A stretch of 45,306 nucleotides of DNA from an uncultured Planctomycetaceae bacterium (GCA_903863885.1 CAIPEB010000054.1:1-45306), one strand, 5' to 3'; shown: positions 7,996-17,342, counted from the first letter of the stretch. Notes: generated by a model not told the origin, from the sequence alone. Translations and numbers: made by a program.

Positions 7996-9684
7996 ATGAA
8001 AGTCGGAAACTTACTTACCGTTCTCGCGAGCGCTATCTTGTCGCTGGTTGCGTCTGTCGAGGCTTATGAACGCCTTCAGGGGCCAACGGAATTGCTTTTC
8101 TGGAACAAGGCCAAGGCTTGCAACGGCTTTACGCTGTTCGGCGTCGGCGGCACAAGTTATCTGATTGATATGGAGGGGCAGGTTGTCCATACGTGGAAGT
8201 TGGGCACCAACCCGCGGCTCCTCGAGAACGGCCACCTACTGGATTCAACACGCGACGATCCGAGCGGTTTTCAAGGTTTCCAGGAGGTGGATTGGGAGGG
8301 CAATGTTGTATGGGAATACACGGAGAAGCGCGAGGACTACGCGCCGCATCATGACTGGGTGCGAATCTTCAATAAGAAGCTCAATGCCCCGACAACACTG
8401 TACATTGCCAATAAGTCGATTTCCCACGAGCAGGCGATCGCTGCCGGGGCTGACCCTCGCCGAGGGCCGTACGACGGAGCTCAGATGGATGCCATCGTGG
8501 AAGTCGATATGCAGGGCAATGTTGTGTGGGAATGGTGGTTCTTTGACCATGTCGTTCAGGATGTCGATCCGGAAAAAGCGAATCACGTCGGCTCGGGCAA
8601 GGCGATCGCCGATTACCCCGGTCGTATCAACGTCAATCTGCCCGGCAGGCCTCTCAAGCGAGATTGGCTGCACTGCAATTCCGTTGACTATAACGCGGAG
8701 CTGGGCCAGGTCGTGACAAGTTCCGTGCAGGGCGAGATCTACGTGATCGAGCATGACAGGACTTTCATTGCCGGCGATCCGGCGGCAAGCATCAAGTCGG
8801 CGGCCGGTCCGGCCGGAGACTTCCTTTATCGCTTCGGCGATCCGGCGCGATATGGCCAGGGAGATCCGCCCCGCGTTCTTGAGAACTGGGATTCGTCGAC
8901 GTCGGGCGACAAGCAGATCGGCGGCTGCCACGATGTTCACTGGATCAAGCCCGGTCTGCCGGGAGCCGGACATATTGTGGTTTTCAACAACGGTCAGTAC
9001 CTGTTCGATCGGACTTCGCAGTCTTCGATTGTGGAGATCAATCCGTTTCTTGACGAAGGTCGCAACGATACGGGCAACTACGTCAATCCGCCCGATGCCG
9101 GCTATGAAGAAGTTCGCTTCCACCGCGATACGCACAAGCCGCTCAAACGCGTTTCACGGCAGATTGTCTGGAGCTATCAGTCCAAAGCAAATCAGGCCTT
9201 TTTCAGCCATATCGGGTCGGGCTCGCAGCGGCTTTCGAACGGCAACACTTTGATTTGTTCCGGGACCACGGGCCATCTGTTCGAGGTTACTGCCGAAGGG
9301 GAACTGGCGTGGGAATACATCAATCCCGTCTCGCGCGAGTTGGGCACGGTGAAAGTCCTTCCTGACTGTTTGCCCATGACCAATGCGCTATTCCGGGCCG
9401 CGCGTTACGCCCCGGATCATCCGGCTTTGGCCGGCAGGGAACTGACTCCGAAGGGCACGATTACAGACGCCTTTCCACGGCCTGCGGATCCGCGAGCGTC
9501 GGAAGAGAAGCCGGAACGCGGAGGCGAGGCGAGGAAAGGGCCGGGCGGTCGGGGTGGAACGGGACGCGGCGAAAAACGCGGTGGCGGCGGAAAACAAGGA
9601 AAGAGGCGCGAAGGGCCCGACCGCCCGGAAGCAGCCCGTCCGAATGATGATCGGAACTCGCAATCTTCGGGAGCAGCACCATGA
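7996..9684 (+). CDS. Aryl-sulfate sulfotransferase (ASST) family protein, paralogue 2
   Basis: A 562-residue secreted propeller protein, paralogous to the gene before it but clearly diverged. Signal peptide MKVGNLLTVLASAILSLVAS. Matching blocks are HTWKLGTNPRLLENGHLLDS, EVDWEGNVVWEYTEKREDYA, PHHDWVRIF, DFLYRFGDPARYGQGDPP, CHDVHWIKPGLPGAGHIVVF and SQRLSNGNTLICSGTTGHLF. Unlike paralogue 1 it has Ser-Gln-Arg instead of Ala-His-Arg in the last block, so one of the family's His positions is lost. The C-terminus (about 490-562) is again a Lys/Arg/Gly-rich low-complexity tail. It lies 67 bp after paralogue 1 and its stop overlaps the next start by 4 bp. Substrate unknown; two diverged ASSTs side by side suggest different acceptors or a heteromer. 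Confidence 0.86.
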   Translation: MKVGNLLTVLASAILSLVASVEAYERLQGPTELLFWNKAKACNGFTLFGVGGTSYLIDMEGQVVHTWKLGTNPRLLENGHLLDSTRDDPSGFQGFQEVDWEGNVVWEYTEKREDYAPHHDWVRIFNKKLNAPTTLYIANKSISHEQAIAAGADPRRGPYDGAQMDAIVEVDMQGNVVWEWWFFDHVVQDVDPEKANHVGSGKAIADYPGRINVNLPGRPLKRDWLHCNSVDYNAELGQVVTSSVQGEIYVIEHDRTFIAGDPAASIKSAAGPAGDFLYRFGDPARYGQGDPPRVLENWDSSTSGDKQIGGCHDVHWIKPGLPGAGHIVVFNNGQYLFDRTSQSSIVEINPFLDEGRNDTGNYVNPPDAGYEEVRFHRDTHKPLKRVSRQIVWSYQSKANQAFFSHIGSGSQRLSNGNTLICSGTTGHLFEVTAEGELAWEYINPVSRELGTVKVLPDCLPMTNALFRAARYAPDHPALAGRELTPKGTITDAFPRPADPRASEEKPERGGEARKGPGGRGGTGRGEKRGGGGKQGKRREGPDRPEAARPNDDRNSQSSGAAP

Positions 9685-10595
9685 GGCGAGTCAAGCGAAG
9701 CTGGATGCAGGCGGTCCCGCTGATGGCAATCTGCCTGACGTCAGCGGCATACGGGCAAGCGTCCAACAGCATCGTCGCAAGCAACGCAAAACTGACGAAG
9801 GCGGGTGACGGCTATCAATTTACCGAAGGTCCGGCGGCGGACTCGCATGGCAATGTCTATTTCTCCGATGTCCAGGCCAGCCGGACGTACAAATGGTCTG
9901 TGGACGGCCGGATCACCGTGTTTCGTGAAGAAAGCGGCAACAGCAACGGCCTGGCCATCGACACGGCTGGGAATCTGCTGGCCTGCGAGGGAGGACGCGG
10001 ACGTGTCGTGTCGATCGATCCGTCGGGCAAGATCAGCGTTCTGGCCGACGACTACGGCGGCAAACGATTTAATCAGCCGAACGACCTTTGGATCGATCCG
10101 AAGGGCGGCGTTTATTTCTCCGACCCGATCTACGGACGCGCGGAGAAATCCCAGTCGGGGGAACACGTCTATTACGTCAGTCCCGATCACCGGCGGGTCA
10201 CGCGGGTGATCGACGACATGGTTCGGCCGAATGGACTGGCCGGCACCGAGGACGGCAAGTTGCTCTATGTCAGCGACCACGGGGCCAGACGTGTCTGCCG
10301 ATATGATATCGCCGCGGATGGAACGCTTTCGCACAAGCGGGTAATTGCCCCAGTCGGTGCGGACGGCATGAAGCTCGATAACGAGGGACACATTTTGCTC
10401 GCCGAAGACGGGATACTCGTGTACGACCTGTCCGGCAATCAGCTCGAGACTGTCAGGGTCCCGGAGAAGCCCACCAATCTCTGCTTTGCCGGGCCCGACG
10501 GCCATACACTTTTCATCACGGCGCGCCCCGCGATCTACACGCTCAGGATGCGAGTTGCAGGGGCCGGTTTCGAGCGGCAGAAGGCAGGGCCATGA
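9681..10595 (+). CDS. SMP-30/gluconolactonase-like exported protein
   Basis: A 304-residue six-bladed propeller protein with a signal peptide (QAVPLMAICLTSAAYGQA). Repeated D-x-x-G-N/G-x-x-Y-F/V-S/A-D blades are visible: TEGPAADSHGNVYFSD, FNQPNDLWIDPKGGVYFSDP, RPNGLAGTEDGKLLYVSDHG. The Glu of FTEGP, the Asn of RPNGL and the Asp of VSDHG match the divalent-metal ligands of SMP-30 lactonases. The family hydrolyses sugar or other lactones; the actual substrate is unknown. ATGA overlaps join it to the ASST before it (9681-9684) and the sulfatase after it (10592-10595), so the three are translationally coupled and probably act on the same compound outside the cytoplasm. Confidence 0.87.
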   Translation: MRRVKRSWMQAVPLMAICLTSAAYGQASNSIVASNAKLTKAGDGYQFTEGPAADSHGNVYFSDVQASRTYKWSVDGRITVFREESGNSNGLAIDTAGNLLACEGGRGRVVSIDPSGKISVLADDYGGKRFNQPNDLWIDPKGGVYFSDPIYGRAEKSQSGEHVYYVSPDHRRVTRVIDDMVRPNGLAGTEDGKLLYVSDHGARRVCRYDIAADGTLSHKRVIAPVGADGMKLDNEGHILLAEDGILVYDLSGNQLETVRVPEKPTNLCFAGPDGHTLFITARPAIYTLRMRVAGAGFERQKAGP

Positions 10596-12070
10596 AGACC
10601 GAAAATCGCGCACGTCTACGGATTTTCCTGCGTGCCTGTGCTTTCGCGGGCGCAATGGTGACGTTGGGTAGTCTGACTTCGGTTTCCGCTTTCGCCGAGT
10701 CGTCCCGTCGTCCGGCTTCCCCGAACTTTGTGTTCGTTCTCGGCGAAGGGCATGGCTGGACCAGCACGTCGGTTCGAATGGACGACACGGTTGCTCAGTC
10801 GCGAAGCGACATTTCCCGCACTCCCAATCTGGAACAACTCGCACGAGGCGGAATGCGATTTGCCAACTTCTACGCTCCCTCGCCGCGATGCACGCCGTCG
10901 CGTGCCGCCTACTTTACCGGCCTGAGTCCGGCGCAGCTGCACATGACCTTTGTGGGCGAAGGCAAGGGAGATACGGGCAGCGCCGAAACGGCGGGAAAAG
11001 TGATTCCGCCGCATTGCACGCTGGAACTGCCCGCATCAACCACGACGATTGCGGAACTCTTGAAGCGAGCCGGGTATGCCACCGCTCATTTCGGCAAGTG
11101 GCATGTCGGGCGGGTGAGTCCCCGCGAACACGGTTTTGACGAGAGCGACGGCGCAACGAGCAACGGCGGGCCGGATAATGTCGACAATCCGCACCCGAAG
11201 CAACTGTACGGCATGACGCAGCGCGGCATCGACTTTATGAAACGGCAGGTGCAGGCGGGCAGGCCGTTCTACCTGCAGCTTTCCCATTACGCGTCACGCC
11301 GGGGGGGCGATGCCAGTCCGGAAGCCGCCGCGGAAGTGCAGAGCTGGAGCGGAGTCCATCGTGAACAGGATAGCGCCCAGGCTGCCGCCGACCTTGATCT
11401 GGATATCGCGCTCGGAAAGCTTCTCAAGAGCCTCGACAATCTGGGTATCGCCGGAAACACGTACGTCATTTTCACCACCGATCACGGGTCGCCCGGCCGC
11501 AATCCGCCATTGACCGGCGGCAAAGGCACTGTGTCGGAAGGCGGATTGCGAGTGCCGCTGATTATTCGCGGGCCGGGCATCAAGCCGGGCGTGTGCTCCC
11601 ATGTGCGGGCAGTCGGCACGGACTTGTTTCCCACCGTTGCAGAACTGGCCCGCGTAACGGACTCGCTCCCGAACGGCGTCGAGGGCGGCAGCCTGGCATC
11701 GGTTCTGGCCAACGAGGGGCAAGGCGCGGTCCAACGTCCCCGCGACGAATACGTAGTGCACTTTCCGCATTACGACAAAGACGCAATCGGTCCAGCCTCA
11801 GCAATTCTGCTCGGCGACTTCAAGCTCATCCGCGTGTTTGAAAATGGCACACTCGAACTTTTCAACATCGCCAATGATCCCGGCGAGCGTCGTAATCTCG
11901 CAGCGGAACTGCCCGACAAGGCCAGGGAACTCGATCGACGATTGACGGAGTATCTCGCGGCGGTGAATGCCCAGATGCCGACGCTCAATCCGGATTTCGA
12001 TCCGAGCAAGCCGCGAGATGTCGAGCGCGATCGCAAAGGCAAGGGAAAGCAGCGGAAGAACTCGCGATGA
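10592..12070 (+). CDS. Exported sulfatase with atypical N-terminal metal site
   Basis: A 492-residue arylsulfatase-family protein. Signal segment at residues 11-36 (ACAFAGAMVTLGSLTSVSAF). The formylglycine motif C-T-P-S-R is at 100-104 inside PSPRCTPSRAAYFTG, so a Cys-type sulfatase that needs FGE or anSME maturation. Further family blocks: HFGKWHVG, DHGFDESDG-like region (REHGFDESDGATSNGG), TTDHGSPG followed by GGKGTVSEGGLRVPLIIRGP, and a C-terminal DFKLIRVFENG/NIANDPGERRNLA. The usual Asp-Asp pair of the first motif (normally xDDxG) is replaced by LGEGHGWTSTSVRMDD; the later DD could substitute. The tail is Lys/Arg-rich. Coupled to its neighbours by 4-bp overlaps on both sides. It should hydrolyse a sulfate ester; the substrate is unknown. 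Confidence 0.93.
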   Translation: MKTENRARLRIFLRACAFAGAMVTLGSLTSVSAFAESSRRPASPNFVFVLGEGHGWTSTSVRMDDTVAQSRSDISRTPNLEQLARGGMRFANFYAPSPRCTPSRAAYFTGLSPAQLHMTFVGEGKGDTGSAETAGKVIPPHCTLELPASTTTIAELLKRAGYATAHFGKWHVGRVSPREHGFDESDGATSNGGPDNVDNPHPKQLYGMTQRGIDFMKRQVQAGRPFYLQLSHYASRRGGDASPEAAAEVQSWSGVHREQDSAQAAADLDLDIALGKLLKSLDNLGIAGNTYVIFTTDHGSPGRNPPLTGGKGTVSEGGLRVPLIIRGPGIKPGVCSHVRAVGTDLFPTVAELARVTDSLPNGVEGGSLASVLANEGQGAVQRPRDEYVVHFPHYDKDAIGPASAILLGDFKLIRVFENGTLELFNIANDPGERRNLAAELPDKARELDRRLTEYLAAVNAQMPTLNPDFDPSKPRDVERDRKGKGKQRKNSR

Positions 12071-13524
12071 GCACCTACGTCATTCGTCAGACAACTCTCG
12101 TGCTGCTGTGCGCCAGCGCGGCCTTGGGGGCGCCGGCAGAAGGCAAACGAGGCCGGGAAAAGAGCACGCCAAAACAGCCGACGCAGAATTCGACCTGCAA
12201 CGACGTGCCGGCCCATGCAGTTGATGTGATCCTGTGCCGCCCCACGTGCGACTCCGTTACCCTGAGCACGCTGGCCTACGGCGACCTTCAGGCATCCATC
12301 GCCTATGGCACCCGGCGTGGTCAGCTCAATCTCCAATCCCCCGTACGTCGTTTCAACAAGGGGGAACCGACGGAAGTCACGCTCGGTTCGTTGCGGCCTG
12401 ATACGCGGTATTACTTCGAATTGCGGGCGGACGGTGTCGGAGACACCCAAGGCACGTTCCACACGCAGCGGGCGCGGGGCAGTGAATTCACCTTCACCAT
12501 TACGGCTGACTCGCACCTGGATGACCGGGCCAACGCCGGGCTCTACCAGCGCACGCTGGCCAACGCCCTTGCTGACGCTCCCGATTTTCACATCGATCTC
12601 GGCGACACGTTCATGACCGAGAAGCACGACAATCGGGAAAACGCCGCCCGGCAATACCTGGCGCAGCGATTCTACTTCGGGCAGCTTTGCCACTCAGCGC
12701 CGCTGTTCTTCGTGCTCGGAAATCATGACGGCGAAAGTCCGCGCGGGCGGGGAAGCGAAGCCGATAGCCTCGCTGTGTGGTCGAATCTGATGCGGAAGCG
12801 GTATTTCCCCAACCCCGTCCCCGACAGCTTTTTCACCGGGGATTCAGCGCGGCATCCCGAGGCAGGTCTGTTGCAGGACTATTTCGCGTGGGAATGGGGG
12901 GACGCGCTCTTCGTTGTGCTCGACCCCTACTGGTTTACCCAGCAGCAACGCGGCCAGAAAGACAATTGGAAAAGATCGCTCGGCGTTCACCAGTATGAAT
13001 GGCTGCAACAGACGCTCGCGGCAAGCCGCGCGAGTTTCAAATTCGTGTTTATCCACCACCTGGCAGGCGGTTCGACGCCGGAGGGGCGAGGCGGCGCGGA
13101 GGCGGTTCCGTTCTTTGAATGGGGCGGAAAAAACCTGGACGGGTCGGATGGATTCGGAGACCATCGCCCCGGCTGGGCGGCTCCCGTACATCCATTGCTC
13201 GTCCGGCATCACGTGTCGGCCGTGTTTCATGGCCACGACCATCTGTACGCCAAACAGGATTGCGACGGAATCGTATACCAGGAAGTTCCTCAGCCCGGCA
13301 CGCCCGGAAATAAGCGCGTTCCCACGGCAGCCGAATACGGCTACGTGAGCGGCGTCATTCACAGCAGCTCCGGGCACGTTCGCGTCCGGATATCGTCCGA
13401 CCAGGCAAACGTGGACTACGTCCGCTCGTATCTGCCCGACGACGAGCGGAGCGACCGTCGCAATGCAGAAGTGGCTCACTCTTACAAAATCTCTGCGCCG
13501 GCGAAGCCTGCCGCCGGGAAATAG
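12067..13524 (+). CDS. Exported metallophosphoesterase, purple-acid-phosphatase-like
   Basis: A 485-residue calcineurin-like protein. Signal segment MSTYVIRQTTLVLLCASAAL, then a basic stretch (about 21-35), a fibronectin-III-like N-terminal domain (about 50-140, ending LRPDTRYYFELRADG) as in purple acid phosphatases, and the catalytic domain with all expected metal motifs: ADSHLDD, DLGDTF, LGNHDGE, FIHHLAGG and HGHDHLYAK. It hydrolyses phosphomonoesters or diesters in the family; the substrate here is unknown. Last gene of the operon, start overlapping the sulfatase stop by 4 bp. After the stop at 13524 a small CACGG/CCGTG hairpin is present and the gene converges with the kinase gene ending at 13780. 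The 255 bases between hold no gene I can support. Confidence 0.9.
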   Translation: MSTYVIRQTTLVLLCASAALGAPAEGKRGREKSTPKQPTQNSTCNDVPAHAVDVILCRPTCDSVTLSTLAYGDLQASIAYGTRRGQLNLQSPVRRFNKGEPTEVTLGSLRPDTRYYFELRADGVGDTQGTFHTQRARGSEFTFTITADSHLDDRANAGLYQRTLANALADAPDFHIDLGDTFMTEKHDNRENAARQYLAQRFYFGQLCHSAPLFFVLGNHDGESPRGRGSEADSLAVWSNLMRKRYFPNPVPDSFFTGDSARHPEAGLLQDYFAWEWGDALFVVLDPYWFTQQQRGQKDNWKRSLGVHQYEWLQQTLAASRASFKFVFIHHLAGGSTPEGRGGAEAVPFFEWGGKNLDGSDGFGDHRPGWAAPVHPLLVRHHVSAVFHGHDHLYAKQDCDGIVYQEVPQPGTPGNKRVPTAAEYGYVSGVIHSSSGHVRVRISSDQANVDYVRSYLPDDERSDRRNAEVAHSYKISAPAKPAAGK

Positions 13525-13779
13525 ACACGGGCTGCCGTGAACGGCCCCACGCCGGGAGGCTGGGCCGCCGAGCGCCCGACAACGGAGGCGATTCTCGGCG
13601 GGCAGGAATCGTCCCGGGTGGAAACCGCTCCGATGAGGCCACGTCGATCAATCTCGCCCGCAAGATCAACGGCGCCGGCTTCACGGGCTTTGCCGCCGGC
13701 GAAATGCGGATTCCGGGTATTTCCGCTCCGTGCGCCACCAGCCTTCCGATCCGCATCGATCCGGTCGCTCGGATTGAGG

Positions 13780-16722
13780 CTACCGCTCCACAGCATTCGC
13801 ATGATTGTCGTCCGAGGCTCGTGAGACATTTGCCAGGCTGGTTTGACTGCGTTCGAGGATGGCCTGAATGTAAGTCGCCTGCGGGTGCCGTTGGAGAAGA
13901 TGCCTCAAGTCCGCGATCGATGTTTCCAGAATCGCGCGTGCACGATCCGCGTCGCCTCGGTCTGCCATTCGCCGAGCGAGCGAATCCTGCAGAATGGCCT
14001 TCCAGACCTGGTAGGGCACTGCGTCGGGATATTGCGCTGCCAGCGAAGTCTGCAGTTCCAATGCCTGTGTGATCGTCTTCTCCGCGTCATCCGACCGATG
14101 CATGCGATGAAGCACCTCGGACAGTGTGTACAAAGCCTGTGCTTCCGATGCTGTGTAATCCGGCGCATTCGGGTGTTCGGCAACCAGTTGCCGCAGGATG
14201 GCCGTCGCTTGGCGCAAGCGGTTTTCCGCGTTCGAGAATTGACCCTCACTGAAATGAGGGTCATGGGGATCGATCTTCGCGTACGCCTTGCTCAGATCGT
14301 ACCGGTAATCGGGAACCTCAGGGTGATCACCGGCGAGCTTCGCAAGAATCTCGATGGCTTTGTCCTGAGGGCCCGACGATGCCTGGGGATCTGTGTCCCG
14401 GCGCGGAGGCAGGTCCCGGTAACAGCATGCGAGCAGGTGCTGATATTCGGGCACCGTCGGCTGTTCGCTCACCAGCGTCTCCAGGAGCCGGATCGCCAGC
14501 TGCAGGTAGTTCTCGTTATCGCGAGTCCGCAGAGGCGGCGGTGTGTCGGGTTTTCCCGTCCGGTCTCGTTCCGCCGGTGCGCCCTCGCGGGGTTTCGGAG
14601 CGGGGCTTGACGAAGGTCGTCGATCCCGGGTGTCGGGACGTTCCCGCCCGTAGGATGCGTCAGGCGGACCGCCTCGACCGAGGAAGAAATAGGTTCGGGC
14701 CAGTTCATACCGCAACGGAAGTGCACCCTCGGCGACGCGATCCGTTGCCGTCAATACATCGAGCGCTTTCCGATGAAGCGGATAACCTTCTTCCTCCCAG
14801 CGCGCGGTCCAGTGAAGGCTGCCAAGGTCGTTGCAGATTCCCGCAATCTCGCCATCCAGGGACGCATCGAACGGGGATTCCTGAGCCAGATGCCGGTACT
14901 TTTCGATGGCTCTGCGGTAAGCCGCCTGAGCCTGCTCGAAATCTCCGAGACGACGGCGAATATCGCCGACGCGACGGTTGGCTTCCGCGACCTTGCGGCC
15001 AATGACATCGTCATTCGCATCGATCTCCGCGAGACGGTCGTAATAGGTGAGCATCCGTTCCAGCAGCGAAGCGACCTCTTTGGAGAGCATTGGCTGCACC
15101 GGGACACGGATCTCGCCGTCCAGCGAACCATAAGCCGCCGCATCGGAGCCGCTCACGATCGAAGTCGGCATGAACTGCTCAAAAAGGTCGTCCAGCGCGG
15201 CAGAAGCGAGTTCCGAGACGGCGTCGGCTTTCCGCTGCTGCGATTCGGCGGCGCGGCGCTCCCTCGCCTCGCGAAACAGCGCGCTGCGCACCTGCCGGTT
15301 GGCGATATTCGTCGTCACGTATCCAGCCGTCGAGACGATTGCGAGCAGGACCAACAGGCCGGAGGCCAGTCCGATAAGCGCGGCAACCATGCGATTGCGG
15401 CGCGACCATCGCCAAAGCCGTTCGACCACGCCGACGCGGCGGGCGAGGATCGGACGATCCTCGAGGAACCGCTGCAGATCGTCGGCCATTTCCCGGGCTG
15501 ATCCGTATCGGTGGGCCGGTTCCCTGGCGATAGCCTTCAGCACGATCGTCTCGAGATCGAGCGGTACCCGCGGATTCAGGTCGCGGGGGTGCGCAGGAGT
15601 CTCTCTCGCGATTCGCCGCATCAGCGAGCTTGGAGGCGAATCCTCGTAGGCCGGCTGCAAAGTCAGCAACTCATAAAGGCTCAACCCCAACCCGTAGATG
15701 TCGCTGCGGGCATCGACCTCTCCGTGAAATCGTTCGGGCGCCATGTATCGCAGGGTCCCGGCGATATCGCCCGTCTGGCTTGCTTCGTCATGCTCGCGGG
15801 ACTTGGCGAGGCCGAAGTCGCCCACCCAGACGATGCCCTGCATATCGACGAGGAGATTTGCGGGCTTGATATCGCGATGAAGCGTGCCTCGCTCGTGCGC
15901 GTACTGCAATGCCTGGGCGGCCTGTATGCCGATACGGGCAACGCTTTCCCAGTACGGTCGCCCTAATTCCGCCGGAACGTCGAACGAGACGGTCTCCGCA
16001 GCCGGCCCGGCGGCCACGACCTGAGACGCCGACGGCGGTGTGGCACGCTGCTGCGGCAGTTCTTCGGTATCGGCATCGGACGAAGCGGTCAGCGAACCTG
16101 GCCTGTGGAACTCGCCTCGCAGAAGCGCCCTCGCCACCGACGTTGCGTCGTCAACGGATGCGGCCGCAGTACCCTCGATGATCGCCGTCGGACGCGAACA
16201 GTCCCTGGCGAGTTGGAGGAGGATCTTGTCCAGTCCCACTCCCCGAATCAACTGCATGACGATGTAATGCAGTCCTTCATGTTCGCCGACCCCGAACACC
16301 GGGATGATGTTGGTGTGATGCAGTCGGGCCGCGGTCCGCGCTTCGCGCTCGAATCGGCGCAGCGACTGGGGCTTGAGCAGCGAGGACTGGGGCAGCACCT
16401 TCACCGCCACACGGCGGCATAGCGATTCCTGTTCGGCCTCGAACACAATCCCCATGCCGCCCCGGCCGATTTCCCGGACGATGCGGTAGTCGCCGAGGCG
16501 ATCGGCGATCTTTGCGGGGAGCACGCTCGGCCCCCGCTCGCGCTGCCGCCGCTGCGCCATCCGCTCCATCATTTCGGCCGCGGAAAACAACTCGCGGATC
16601 GATGCCGCGTGCCGCGGATGCAGGGCTTCATATTCGGCAATCGCGGCCGTTTCTCCGCGCCGAATACGCTCGACGAATTCGTCCAGCAGGCGTTCGATCA
16701 GTTCGGCATCTGTTTCGGTCAT
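13780..16722 (-). CDS. Membrane-anchored serine/threonine protein kinase with TPR-like C-terminus
   Basis: A 980-residue protein. The kinase domain begins near residue 78 (LGDYRIVREIGRGGMGIVFE) and is complete: Lys in VAVKVLP, HRDIKPANLL, DFGLAKS, TLRYMAPERF and DIYGLGLSLYELLTL. An insert of about 80 low-complexity residues separates the hinge from the HRD region. A single transmembrane segment follows (MVAALIGLASGLLVLLAIVS, about 455-480). The extracytoplasmic half has helical TPR-like repeats (IRRRLGDFEQAQAAYRRAIE, DAEKTITQALELQTSLAAQY), interrupted by a disordered Arg/Pro-rich stretch. The start overlaps the ECF sigma stop by 4 bp, the usual arrangement in planctomycetes where the kinase is thought to act with the sigma factor. 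Signal and targets unknown. Confidence 0.94.
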   Translation of the reverse strand: MTETDAELIERLLDEFVERIRRGETAAIAEYEALHPRHAASIRELFSAAEMMERMAQRRQRERGPSVLPAKIADRLGDYRIVREIGRGGMGIVFEAEQESLCRRVAVKVLPQSSLLKPQSLRRFEREARTAARLHHTNIIPVFGVGEHEGLHYIVMQLIRGVGLDKILLQLARDCSRPTAIIEGTAAASVDDATSVARALLRGEFHRPGSLTASSDADTEELPQQRATPPSASQVVAAGPAAETVSFDVPAELGRPYWESVARIGIQAAQALQYAHERGTLHRDIKPANLLVDMQGIVWVGDFGLAKSREHDEASQTGDIAGTLRYMAPERFHGEVDARSDIYGLGLSLYELLTLQPAYEDSPPSSLMRRIARETPAHPRDLNPRVPLDLETIVLKAIAREPAHRYGSAREMADDLQRFLEDRPILARRVGVVERLWRWSRRNRMVAALIGLASGLLVLLAIVSTAGYVTTNIANRQVRSALFREARERRAAESQQRKADAVSELASAALDDLFEQFMPTSIVSGSDAAAYGSLDGEIRVPVQPMLSKEVASLLERMLTYYDRLAEIDANDDVIGRKVAEANRRVGDIRRRLGDFEQAQAAYRRAIEKYRHLAQESPFDASLDGEIAGICNDLGSLHWTARWEEEGYPLHRKALDVLTATDRVAEGALPLRYELARTYFFLGRGGPPDASYGRERPDTRDRRPSSSPAPKPREGAPAERDRTGKPDTPPPLRTRDNENYLQLAIRLLETLVSEQPTVPEYQHLLACCYRDLPPRRDTDPQASSGPQDKAIEILAKLAGDHPEVPDYRYDLSKAYAKIDPHDPHFSEGQFSNAENRLRQATAILRQLVAEHPNAPDYTASEAQALYTLSEVLHRMHRSDDAEKTITQALELQTSLAAQYPDAVPYQVWKAILQDSLARRMADRGDADRARAILETSIADLRHLLQRHPQATYIQAILERSQTSLANVSRASDDNHANAVER

Positions 16723-17342
16723 TGTTGTTCGAAGCCGGGAATCTCAAGAAGTACCTCACGGAAGTGCGACAGTGCCCGCATGTAGCGCCGGCTCGCGGCA
16801 GCCTTCTTTACGCCAACTACTGCGGCAACTTCATCGTTCGTGAGTTGCTCGAAATGGCGGAGTATCAACACCTCTCGATCGATCTCGTCCATGCGGGACA
16901 GCGCCAGGTCGATCTGCCGTGCCGTTTCCTCCCGGATCGCCGCCTGGCTCGGAGTTGTCAGACTGCCCGCCAGCCACGCGGCCAGTACCACGGAGCTTGC
17001 CTGGGGCATCACGGCGCCGTTCAGCGAGACCTCCCGGCCGACGGCTCGCATCTTCGCTCCCAGATGCCGCCGATGAAAATCGATCAGCGTATCCAGAACG
17101 ACCCCGCGCAACCAGACAAATACCGGCACGTCGGCGCTGTCGAGGTAGCGATGCAGACGCTTGCGAGCCTCGAGAAACGCCTCCTGCAGGATATCGGCAG
17201 CGTCCAGCCGTCCCGATAAACGCGGATCCAGACGCAGTTCGATGATCTTGCGCAGCCGCAATGAGTGCTCGACCAGCATTTCGGCCAGCACCGGATCCCC
17301 GCCGTTGCGCAGTTGGGAAATCCGCACTTGGTCGTCGTGCAT
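16719..17342 (-). CDS. ECF-type RNA polymerase sigma factor, kinase-linked
   Basis: A 207-residue sigma-70 family protein. Region 2 spans about residues 15-100 (RLDAADILQEAFLEARKRLH, FVWLRGVVLDTLIDFHRRHL) and region 4 about 135-200 (ALSRMDEIDREVLILRHFEQ, then NDEVAAVVGVKKAAASRRYM). The ADILQEAFLEA version of region 2 and the coupled Ser/Thr kinase downstream are typical of a planctomycete-expanded ECF group. The ATG at 17342 follows GGGAGTTT closely, a short spacing, but no better start is seen. Probably controlled by the kinase; the regulon cannot be read from the window. Confidence 0.9.
   Translation of the reverse strand: MHDDQVRISQLRNGGDPVLAEMLVEHSLRLRKIIELRLDPRLSGRLDAADILQEAFLEARKRLHRYLDSADVPVFVWLRGVVLDTLIDFHRRHLGAKMRAVGREVSLNGAVMPQASSVVLAAWLAGSLTTPSQAAIREETARQIDLALSRMDEIDREVLILRHFEQLTNDEVAAVVGVKKAAASRRYMRALSHFREVLLEIPGFEQQ

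Noticed and set aside
13525-13779. Open frames on both strands between the phosphoesterase and kinase genes, one reading INLARKINGAGFTGFAAGEM
   Set aside because: No start with a ribosome-binding site and no known family; the frames run antisense into the kinase gene, so treated as non-coding or a decayed remnant.
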